Source: Aculops lycopersici (lineage: Eukaryota; Arthropoda; Arachnida; Trombidiformes; Eriophyidae). From it: 64,000 nt of DNA. The stretch covers positions 250,644-314,643 of the forward strand of contig WNKI01000003.1 in assembly GCA_015350385.1 (NCBI GenBank). Reading direction: 5' to 3'. Both the position numbers and the translations under genes were made by a program. This document shows, in pieces, positions 1 through 9,300 of the stretch (positions within the stretch are counted from its first letter, which is position 1; each line of letters opens with the position of its first letter). The notes under the pieces are model-generated. The model was not told where the DNA came from. It saw nothing but the letters and a program-made list of their open reading frames with translations, and did not search any database.

Positions 1-43
1 GTTCCTATAGCAGTATTGTATATAGTTGATACTTTTATTCATC

Positions 44-2272
44 TTATTGCAATTGTTCGTTTGCTACAGCAGAATAATACCTGTTTGGATCTAAATTTGT
101 ACCTATGGCAGTGGTTGCAGCATCTTGTGGACAATAGTAAGCTGAGTATATGTTACCATCAGATCCGTCAAAGGTGCCAGTGTTCCAAGAGCCAGCCCAG
201 CTCAGATTGTAGTTGTCTGCGTCGTTCATTTGGTTTAATTGAGTATCACTGGAATGCTTTTGCAGCGGAAGCTCTGCAATTGAGGGAAACTTTGTATCCA
301 TATCGATAAGAGATTCATGTTGCTGAGAATTATTGATTATACGGGCACTTGCCAATGGTGCCGGGTTGTCATCGCTCAAGTCTATCAGTGGAGGCTCGTC
401 ATCGAGTCTATTATTTCCGAATTCAATTGATTGCGATCTAAACACCGGCTTCTGTACTAAATTCTTATTTTTCAAGTTCGCCGGCTCATTGCAAAACTTT
501 TGATAGGAGTGAGGAAGGATGAGTTCATGTTGTCCGGTAGCTGGATGATTGAAGCCCATCATCCTGAGAAACTTGGATTTTGTTTTGCCTTGAGCATTCG
601 CTCGATTCTTCGCGAGCGCCAAGTTATATCCATCTAATGGGCCAAAAGAGCTTATATCCTCGCTATCCAATGGATTCTTCAGATACATATGATCGATAAA
701 CCTCGGACTACCCCACTTACCGTCTGGACCACAGTGGCCCGTATGAACGAAACTATTTTCTAAAGGTTTGCTAATCAACTTGTCGGGTCTCTTGCATCGC
801 TTGGAACCCCAAACTGTGGCCCAGATAGTTGCCGAGAGCGGAAACCAGCCGATATCGAAGGTTCGGCCATTCTGTCCTTTCCACCAATATCTCTCAGGCT
901 CACCATCAATGACCGTGATCAGGTCGTCTACTTCGCAAAGGAGTAATTTTCTATTTCTGAGATCAGATTCCTCGCCGGTGACCGATCGGGCGGACAGTGT
1001 CCCTAGAGTACCTAAACTCTCCGAGCCTTTGTTCTCTCGTTCCATGATCGGTTTTACGACCCGAAGTTGCAGTTGTTGCGAAGTCGATAACAACTGATAG
1101 AGAGCTGAAAAGCTTGGCCTCTTTGCCGGGTCTGTATTCCAACATTGCAACATTATTTGGTAGATCATTGTTGGACAAGCGTCCGGACATGGCAATCTTT
1201 TATCTTGTGAGCTAATGTTGTCTAAGATTTCATTCAGGTTCAATCCTACCCACGGCTCTTTGCCAAATGAAAACATCTCCCATAGGGTCACACCAAACAT
1301 GTAAACATCTGATAGATTGCTGAATTGCCTAAATCTCAGAGACTCGGGAGCACACCATGGATAAGGTATCTTGGTTCGCTCACTCATAACATAGTGATCC
1401 TCCTGGGTGGGTATAGTTCTCATTAAACCCAAATCTCCGATTAGAATCTTATTTCCATGAGTTATAAATATGTTTCTAGTAGCAAGATCTCGATGAATAA
1501 ATCTTCTCGATTCGAGGTACCTCATACCACAGGCTATCTGCTGACTAAAGCTTGTGAGTTGGAATAATCTAGTATGTCCATTCTCCCGGCGGAGCTTATC
1601 TCTTAAATTACCAAAAGGCGCTAGTTCAGTCACCATCATCATAGGCGAGGATAGAACAACACCATAAAGTTTGATAATATGTGGGTGATTCAATTGGTGC
1701 ATAACACTTATCTCCTTGACAAAATCATCGAACGAGGCGCCGGGTTCCGCCATCAAGTCTTTGCGTAATATTTTCAGCGCGACATCAATACGTCTCTTAT
1801 TTGGTGTGGTCCATTCTCCTTTTTTCACAACCCCATGAACACCATGACCTATCTCCTCCTTAATAGTAATTTGATCAGCGCCTATGAGACAGGTCAGTCG
1901 GCCAAACTCGGAGTTTGACTGTCCATCATGTGAGGTGCAAGCATCATACGAGGGTGAGTTTTGGCTTTCTTGTTTGTTCTTCGAAGAGTTGTTTGTAGAA
2001 TTGTTCGATGATGGCAAAATTTTGTTTAATATCTTATTCTTTATAGCTGTTACAAACGACTTTTGCTTCTTTATGGCAGCCAACAAGCGTCTTGCTGCTG
2101 GCCTGCTCATCCCTAGCTGTATTAAATCATCCTCGCCAACAAAGTCGAAGTGTGATAGTTTAGTGAGTTGGAGATCTTGAGTTATTTTTTCAAAAAATTG
2201 AGGCAATCCAACTTCCTCGAGCAGTTCCTTAAGCCACTCGGTTTCGGTGGTTTGACTATGGAAGTTATCCAT
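44..2272 (-). CDS. Ack: ACK-family non-receptor tyrosine kinase (activated Cdc42 kinase, TNK2-like)
   Basis: A single-exon gene for a 742-residue protein. I chose the ATG at 2272 because the longer frame starts only at a TTG. Domains in order: N-terminal SAM-like region (about 10-75); tyrosine kinase (about 136-398) with glycine loop GHGVHG, ATP lysine K167, catalytic HRDLATRN (260-267) and an activation segment ending in APE; SH3 (about 442-485); CRIB Cdc42-binding motif (about 500-515, ISKPLENSFVHTGH); then a 225-residue tail. This SAM-kinase-SH3-CRIB order is specific to ACK/TNK2, which acts downstream of Cdc42 in adhesion, endocytosis and survival signalling. Two oddities: the DFG motif reads DLG (residues 280-282), and I see no C-terminal UBA domain of the kind vertebrate TNK2 carries. 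Family assignment is firm; activity is not. Confidence 0.93.
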   Translation of the reverse strand: MDNFHSQTTETEWLKELLEEVGLPQFFEKITQDLQLTKLSHFDFVGEDDLIQLGMSRPAARRLLAAIKKQKSFVTAIKNKILNKILPSSNNSTNNSSKNKQESQNSPSYDACTSHDGQSNSEFGRLTCLIGADQITIKEEIGHGVHGVVKKGEWTTPNKRRIDVALKILRKDLMAEPGASFDDFVKEISVMHQLNHPHIIKLYGVVLSSPMMMVTELAPFGNLRDKLRRENGHTRLFQLTSFSQQIACGMRYLESRRFIHRDLATRNIFITHGNKILIGDLGLMRTIPTQEDHYVMSERTKIPYPWCAPESLRFRQFSNLSDVYMFGVTLWEMFSFGKEPWVGLNLNEILDNISSQDKRLPCPDACPTMIYQIMLQCWNTDPAKRPSFSALYQLLSTSQQLQLRVVKPIMERENKGSESLGTLGTLSARSVTGEESDLRNRKLLLCEVDDLITVIDGEPERYWWKGQNGRTFDIGWFPLSATIWATVWGSKRCKRPDKLISKPLENSFVHTGHCGPDGKWGSPRFIDHMYLKNPLDSEDISSFGPLDGYNLALAKNRANAQGKTKSKFLRMMGFNHPATGQHELILPHSYQKFCNEPANLKNKNLVQKPVFRSQSIEFGNNRLDDEPPLIDLSDDNPAPLASARIINNSQQHESLIDMDTKFPSIAELPLQKHSSDTQLNQMNDADNYNLSWAGSWNTGTFDGSDGNIYSAYYCPQDAATTAIGTNLDPNRYYSAVANEQLQ

Positions 2273-3103
2273 CGTGAGATGGTTAGTTAGTTTAGAGGAC
2301 AAGTTTCAGTAAGAGTAATATAACATTACGATGGTAGGGTTATCTATCTCTCAAACGTTTGGATTCGAATCATTCTAGGCTTCAAAATATGAAGTAATAA
2401 CAGATTGCGTATCTTATTGCATTCATGACTAGAGGATATCTTAAATAAAATTTTGTTGATATTTTTATCTTGCTTTAGTGTTTGTTTACAACCTAAAACC
2501 TAGATATTATTTTTCAAGTGTCCAGTATCAATTGAGAGTCTTATTTGCATAATGTGAGCATTAAGAATATTAATTTAAGATATAACTGTAAATCTTGTAT
2601 TACATATCAGATATAAAACGAATACGATATTGTTGTGGGGGAAGCAAAGGAAAGTTTACACTTTGACTTCATGGCAATGGAGCCGAAGGCTTGGCGCGAA
2701 GCAATTCTAGCTTGCTCACACAATTGTGTGCGTTTCGTTTGCATGTGGAAAAATTTTGCCATGTCCAATACAAGGCGCGCGCTTCCCGCTCGCACTGGCT
2801 GAAGCTGGGAGTTAGGCAGGTGGTCTCAACTCGACACTTTGGCGAGGGAAACTTCGCCGAAAAACCCCTCGGTTTCAACATGCAGGGATAAAGGTCCGAA
2901 GTTATCATTTTAGATCGATTTGGCAGGGCGCTAGTTTTACATGTGGATGATTAGCTCAACTAGAGTTCCGTTAATTTATTGAATTGACAGAATCTTTGCG
3001 ATAAATGAACTTGACATTGTTAAAGGTTACAATCTTTGTCAAACTTTCTTGGTTTGGGTGAAACATAGCTAGATTATTGGTTTCTGGTTATTCCTTGCAA
3101 TAC
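2273..3103. other. Intergenic: upstream flank of the ACK gene and 3' flank of RNASEK
   Basis: I see no convincing coding sequence on either strand; the short open frames lack any recognisable family. The half next to the kinase start is AT-rich and may hold the kinase promoter and 5' UTR. A short imperfect hairpin (GGCGA...TCGCC) lies near 2840-2860. Confidence 0.5.
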
Positions 3104-3403
3104 CTAAAATCCGTACTGTATCTTTCGATTTGTGTAATATTGATGTAGGCTAAAAGCCAATGTTGCGATGTAAAAGCAGGCGGCAATCCAGCAATTGTGC
3201 GCCGCTCCAGCATATCTCTTGTAGGCTTCCGCTATGAACTCCTCTATGTTTGAGTATTCTGATGCAAACTCTTCAAGTTCTAAGTCTTCTGCAAAAGCTA
3301 AAGATCTTGCGTACAAAAGCATTCCCATCAAGGCCAACATAATTATGGCCCAGGCGCTAACGATGGAGCAAAAAATTGCTATCTTCTTGCTCATAACAAT
3401 CAT
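3104..3403 (-). CDS. RNASEK: Ribonuclease kappa (RNASEK), small two-pass membrane protein
   Basis: A complete 99-residue protein (96 if the second ATG, at 3394, is used) with the hallmark layout of RNase kappa. The first membrane helix is at about 7-32. It is followed by an acidic lumenal loop (AEDLELEEF, then a NIEEFIAEAY segment), the conserved NCWIAAC motif, and a second helix ending in a basic tail. The length matches the roughly 95-100 residues of the animal family. The family was first described as an endoribonuclease and is also known as a V-ATPase-associated protein needed for endocytosis. There are no introns. It sits between ACK and FBXO9 on the same strand, 346 bp downstream of the FBXO9 stop. 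Confidence 0.92.
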   Translation of the reverse strand: MIVMSKKIAIFCSIVSAWAIIMLALMGMLLYARSLAFAEDLELEEFASEYSNIEEFIAEAYKRYAGAAHNCWIAACFYIATLAFSLHQYYTNRKIQYGF

Positions 3404-3749
3404 GATTGCTAGCCTTTGTTAGTGTGCCTAGGTGGCCCAAATTGCTCACTGGTATTGTGCTCGAAGCTCTATTCCTTCTCAGACGATCGTTTGATTTTTT
3501 CACTCTCGATATAAAAGTATATAAATATATCACTAAGATGTTTTAAGAGAAGCGTTGTGCAATCTAATGTATTTGCTTGGTTACATCTCGTGCAAAAATA
3601 CGAGCTACTGAAAGCCTAGCGCATATGGACTCGGCTGTGCGCGTGGCTGTTCTAAGTTCGAAGCCAGGTGACAGACCACACAACCTAGTAACGGTAATTT
3701 ATTAGAATGGACCTCACTCATTTGGACACGCAAAATATCACAGTTCAAT
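3404..3749. promoter_or_regulatory. RNASEK upstream region with TATA-rich run
   Basis: A 346-bp gap between the FBXO9 stop and the RNASEK start. At 3510-3530 there is an AT run containing TATAAAAG followed by TATAAATATAT. On the minus strand this could position RNASEK transcription near 3480. On the plus strand it also matches a TATA box, but no plus-strand gene follows. Placement of a core promoter here is inference. Confidence 0.35.
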
Positions 3750-5411
3750 CTAGCAATCGGCGAGAGGAATTGACAGACGCAAGTTGAATCTTTTCACTCG
3801 CGAAAAAATGAGATTTGGAAATGTGTCTGGTGATAGGTCAAAGTCTGTCACCTCCTGTCCTGTTTCTAATCTGGAGAGAATAGTATACTCGAGCCACTTG
3901 AGTACATTGTTTCTATAAGGCTTATTCTCGGCCGTTCTCAGCTCAAACCTCAAGCTGAACTTTTGGGTTAGAGGAGTTTGTCGAGACCAATTGAGGTGAG
4001 CTTGGCGTCGTTGGCTTTGGCTTGAATTCATTGTAAGCCTGCAGTCTTTTTCAGCAGTTATATACAGCTTGTTGGGTCCTGTGAATTCATAAGTGCCTTC
4101 CAAAATCGATAGCTCAGAAGAGAATTGTTTTGCATGAAGCGCGTGTCTGAAGATGGGCACAATTTTGTCTGGTTCCTCGTTGGTCGTCAAAACAAGCACT
4201 CGTTTGTCAGGAAAGAATCTCAGATATCTGTAGTAACGGATCACATGAAATGGTCTATAAGTAACATCTTGAAATCCAGTATCACCTTGTCTAATATATC
4301 GAGTTCTGCTTATGTAAACTCCATCGAAATTTACTCTAGGTCTCTCGAGATACATTTGTCGCCAATCAACAACTTCTCGATCGCCACTATCTTCAAATAT
4401 TTGCTCATTCAACTTTTTTGGAGTCCAAGGTAAAGTCTCCTTCCCCCAAGTACTGAAACAAATTCTACGCCATAAACTTTGGTCCCGTGACAATAGAAAG
4501 AAACCTCGACAAACTAATCCGGCTGATTCTAGCGAAGACAAGTCGAGCTCTTGGCCTACGATAAACCGGAATATATGCACCAACATCTCTCGAGGTAGAT
4601 CAGATATATGAATGGAGTTTTGTTTGGGTTTATACTGGGGCTTACAGTGGCCATAGTATTTCATTTGATTAGCCTCATAATGAGCTTCACGGATCCTCTC
4701 GATCAATTCTATTTTGTTTTCCTCGTCAACTTGGTCGACACCCTCTTGTTTGGTTTCTGTGGAGACAATATTTTTGGGAGCATTCGACTTTTCGTTCGCG
4801 GCTGCCCTAGCCGATGCCTCGCATTGCTCACGAAATATCTGTTTCTCAATATCGGGATATAGATGCATTGCTTGTTTATAATATCGGATTGATTCATGAT
4901 GCATCTCATCCTGCTCGAGCTCTACAGCTTGTAAAAATAGTTTCTTGGCCTCCGCGTATGTCTCTTGCTCGTCCAATCCTCTATCGGATTTTTTACTACG
5001 ATCATATGGGTTACTTTCATTTGAGCTAGATGCGTTTATATTCTCCTTGATTGAGATTTCGTCATAGTCTTGCTTTCTACCAGGAGGGTTGACAACTGAT
5101 TGTTGTGATGTTGTTATTGATATCTCTGCGGCTGGTTTCGTAACACCCAGCTCCCGCCTCCATCTTTGACGGAAATTATCCAACTCATCGTATAGAGCTG
5201 CAGTATCTGAACTGAAATCTGCGGCTGGGGTGTTAGTCTGATCGTCATCAAGCAAAGACTTGATCCCAACTATACCGGAGACCGGAGCAGCTTCAATGAG
5301 TGTATCCTCCTGCTGGCTTTGTTTAGGATCCTCTCTTTTTGACCGATTTGGTGTATTATTGCTGTGTTCCCTTAAGGGTTTTACGGAACCTTTAGATTTG
5401 CGCCTAGGCAT
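3750..5411 (-). CDS. FBXO9: F-box only protein 9 (FBXO9)
   Basis: A single-exon gene. From the ATG at 5411 the protein has 553 residues. An in-frame ATG at 5510 would add 33 residues, but it has a weaker start context and the added stretch does not resemble the family. A charged, disordered N-terminus is followed by a TPR/MIT-like helical hairpin (about 151-193), an F-box (about 268-317, ISDLPREML...LVCRGF...SLWRRIC), and the FBXO9-specific C-terminal domain with LERPRVNFDGVYISRTRYIRQG and YRYLRFFPD. FBXO9 is the substrate receptor of an SCF ubiquitin ligase; in mammals it targets TEL2 and TTI1 and so tunes mTOR/PIKK signalling. It diverges from the DOCK gene across an 800-900 bp spacer. Confidence 0.93.
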   Translation of the reverse strand: MPRRKSKGSVKPLREHSNNTPNRSKREDPKQSQQEDTLIEAAPVSGIVGIKSLLDDDQTNTPAADFSSDTAALYDELDNFRQRWRRELGVTKPAAEISITTSQQSVVNPPGRKQDYDEISIKENINASSSNESNPYDRSKKSDRGLDEQETYAEAKKLFLQAVELEQDEMHHESIRYYKQAMHLYPDIEKQIFREQCEASARAAANEKSNAPKNIVSTETKQEGVDQVDEENKIELIERIREAHYEANQMKYYGHCKPQYKPKQNSIHISDLPREMLVHIFRFIVGQELDLSSLESAGLVCRGFFLLSRDQSLWRRICFSTWGKETLPWTPKKLNEQIFEDSGDREVVDWRQMYLERPRVNFDGVYISRTRYIRQGDTGFQDVTYRPFHVIRYYRYLRFFPDKRVLVLTTNEEPDKIVPIFRHALHAKQFSSELSILEGTYEFTGPNKLYITAEKDCRLTMNSSQSQRRQAHLNWSRQTPLTQKFSLRFELRTAENKPYRNNVLKWLEYTILSRLETGQEVTDFDLSPDTFPNLIFSRVKRFNLRLSIPLADC

Positions 5412-5510
5412 CGTCTTCAATTTAAAATATAATCGATCTTCTGACTCAACATTTTCTATTGATGATGCACAAAGATAACCAATTTGTGTCTTCTTGAAAG
5501 AGAAAAACAT

Positions 5511-6323
5511 TCGTCAGCTGTTTGAGCGAAAGTTTCCTGCGGTCACAGGACGCGTGCAGCAGGACTAAAGCCAATAGTTCGGATCAGCTTGGTTCGCCGC
5601 ATGATTTCTAATCGAACGGTATTGACCGAGAGAGTGACCAAGAACCATGACTAATTATTTATGTGATTCATTCATCTTTGATTGACTAGACGCATAAGTT
5701 GCATTCATGTCATAGTTAAACTAATGAATCATGAAATACAGCTAATAGTTACAATTCAGATACAGTGAGTTATTTCAGGACCATCGTCACGAGCTCGTTC
5801 ATGTGATTTAAATCTACATATTGATGAGACAACAATTTGTGATATAAACCTAAAGTTTAGGTGTCAGAAGAAAGAATCGAAACAAGAAATATTTATTCGA
5901 AAACTTCACCTTACATTCCAAGATTATTGTATGGCTGTGATTTGAAATCCACATACCAAAACTGATCAAATTTGACTCAACATAAGTGTATGTAAACATT
6001 AGCTTGTTTTAAGCTTACCAAGTCAGTTCCCCTTTAGAGATTCTAAGCTAATTCTGCGCTATTCCGTGCGATACTGCAGTTCACAAATAATTAATTGTTT
6101 ATTGAGCTAGATTAAGCAACACAAACCAAGCTACCTATACAAATATATACACTTACATAAACTCAACATACTTATATTAGCATCATAAATAGATTTGTGT
6201 TCAACAGGTTAAATTAATCCTGGAGATCCCAATGATTGCAATTAGCACTTATAAATATCATTTATTGAACAACACTGTCGGAAGGTCAAACAATATTCCA
6301 TACTAAGTTGACCATCATCAACC
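5511..6323. other. Divergent intergenic region between FBXO9 and the DOCK gene
   Basis: About 810 bp, AT-rich, with no coding frame I can support. I specifically looked for an upstream exon encoding the missing DOCK SH3 domain on the plus strand and found none. It presumably carries both 5' UTRs and promoters. Confidence 0.5.
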
Positions 6324-9300
6324 ATGTCGCAAACTTATCTCAACATCGCCATATCACCACATGGTGAGGAAAACAAGAATCCCCCAAACTATGGGCAAAA
6401 TAATCTTGGATCATGTGATCGAAATCGAAATGTATCAAAGCAAGCAAGGGTATCTTTATCAGAACCAGAAGAGAGGGTTCTAAACATAATCGGTAATTGT
6501 CTAAAAAATTGGTACAAACCATGGAAAGAGGCGTTCCTGGCTGATGGTCGTGAGTTCAAAGCCGTTTATGATCTAATGAACTGTTTGTTGCATTATGAGC
6601 AACAGATAACCGGTAATGATACAGCTCTCCCACCTGAGAGGACCAACAAAATTGCGCAAGCAGTGACAAGATTAGTTGACTTTGGTAACGCTATCTTGAA
6701 TATTGATCTAATTATCCGAAGCAACGATGAGACATCAAGCGAGCTGGATCCTATGCGATTAACTACGATTGAGCTCTATCAAGCTCACGTTAGGGCTCAT
6801 AACTTGAAGGAAAAGTTACTCTACGATTATTTCAAGAAAGAGAAAAGACGTTCGGGGTCATTTAATGACGAGAATGTGATTCAAACTCCCACTGTTCAAC
6901 TGAATCAATCTATGATGAGCTTACAAGTGCCTAGTCCTTCATTTAGATCCTCATCGCCAACACTTCCCTCACTAGCGTCCAACAACAAGTCCCTAAGCCC
7001 GTCTATTGGGTCCAATTGTTCAATCAACACATTGACGGATCAAATAAAAGATGGCCGAAAAACTCCCACCGCATCGAGTGCTCATCGTATAGAACTGGTT
7101 ACACCGGCAACGGATATATCTAGTAAGCTTGAGATGACTCACATGATCGCGACCATAAGGAGCAATGCATTTTCATCACCATCTAACTCAACGAGCCGAC
7201 TAGCTTTATCAGGTATACTAGCCAAAGTCAACAGTCTACTATCCTCACCACCTAATGCCGAGAAGATCTCTAATTGTTTTGAAATTTGTGATGCTCTATT
7301 AGATGTTATTGAAAGTTTACCTGGAGAGTCACGAAAACAAGAAGTCAATTTGATTGCTGATTCTTTATTAGAACCAATAGTCAGAAGGATACATATAGAT
7401 GATCGTGATAATTTTGTCGAGCTACAAAATGCTCATTGGACAACCTTACTTGTCAGCATTATGCGACTCATGACACCAAATGATTTCAACGATTACATTG
7501 GACGATTTGGAAACCTCAGAGACCTGAGTGCTTTTCTCAAGGATTACTTATTCATTATTAAGCGTTTAACCTCGACTAACAATGAGGATGCTCAAGCCGC
7601 GGATGTGGACAATATTGATGGCTCGAGTCCGACGTATCCTGATTGTTGGGTCGACATGAAACTTGTCGCCAGTCGAACCTTCCTTACCTCGTTAACCTAC
7701 ATTTACAGAACAATGTGCCAATTCTTTCAGTCAAATCAGGGACTTTGGTCAAGTTTTCTCGATTGTCTTGTTCATTTTCTCGTGCAAGATATTCTCCGAC
7801 CTGGACGATCTATGCTGAAACAACGTCAAGTAGACTATGCCTTAGAAATCTCAAAGATGGCTGCCGAGTATGTTTGGATTGCCTGGGACGCACTTAGTTT
7901 TGAGATGAAACAATCGCTGTTTGAAGAATTACTTGAGCCTCTACTACGAGCATGCATGACATTAAGATCGCAACAAAGATCCATTCTACTACCTGTTTTT
8001 TACGACATGATGAAATGCAACTATAGAGGTCAATATGTCGCTTCGAGAGGCTCATCATACAAATCTGGAAATTATTCTGGTAGCATTTCTTACGAATCTG
8101 ACGAGGAGGCTAGATACATTCAACAAGCAACACTAGCAGCCAACATCGCGGAGGACTCATTGCCATACCTGAGTTTACACGAATCTAGCGAAGACAGTAC
8201 CGTGCTAACCAGGTTCACTCATTCCATAGTTGCAAAGCTTTACACTCTCATGATCGAGCTCAACTATGGAGATGAACTGTTCAAGTGCGAGCTATGTGCC
8301 GCTCTATCAGGTAACTTGAACCCCAAGTATCATGTCAAGAGTTCTCTGATAAATCAAGCTGATCATGTTCAATTCAATATTATGGCAAAGCATACATCAG
8401 ATTTATTATTTGAATTCATGCAAATCTGTTTGGACTTGAGGAAATCGAAGAATCTCAACTATATGGACTTGTATCTATTGTGTCTATTTAAATTAATCCT
8501 ATTTTTTAGAGACAAAGTGGACCTTATACAACTCTACCTCCAGAATCTATACAAGCTTTGCGCGCTACACCGACTCGAGAATCGATTTGTCGAAGCTGGA
8601 TACACTCTACTGGAGTATGCCAAGACATTGGAGTTTTCAAATGCACCCATAGAGGGTCCTAGTCGAATAATCACAAGATACTTTAGAATTCAGCAAGACC
8701 AATTAACAGATAGCCAAAGTTTAAAGATATTCTTATACAACACTATCATTGATTACTTTGACAGAGGTCAACTTTGGGAGGCGGCAGTGCCACTGTGCCA
8801 AGAGTTAACTAGCATTTACCAAACCAAAACGTATGAATATGCAAAATTGGCCCACACCTATCAGAGACTATCTCAGTTTTACAGCAACATGATTGATTTA
8901 AGCAAGCGAGTCAATCCGGAATACTTTCGAGTCACATTTTATGGTATTGGATTTCCGCCTTGCATTAGAAATGAGACAATGGTCTATAGAGGGAAACCGT
9001 ATCAGAAGTTGGGCGACTTTCAAGCTCAAATTTTGAGTAAATATCCAGATGCCAAATTATTGCAAACATTATCCAAGCCAGACGAGTCAATTTTGATGCA
9101 ACCCAACGCTAGGTACTTACAAATTAACGCTTGCTCGCCGGTTGTAGATATAAAATCAAAGTTTGCTTGCGACGACATCAGCTCGATAGATAATTCAATA
9201 TTAATCTATCACAAGTATAACGAGTGTGACAAGTTTGAATTTAGTCGGCGCATAAGTAAACCAATACCAGCAACAACATCATTGAAAGCTAATGATGCGA

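Noticed and set aside
3590..3700. A tRNA-like B-box (AGTTCGAAGCC) upstream of RNASEK
   Set aside because: No A-box at the right distance and no complementary T-stem or acceptor stem could be formed.
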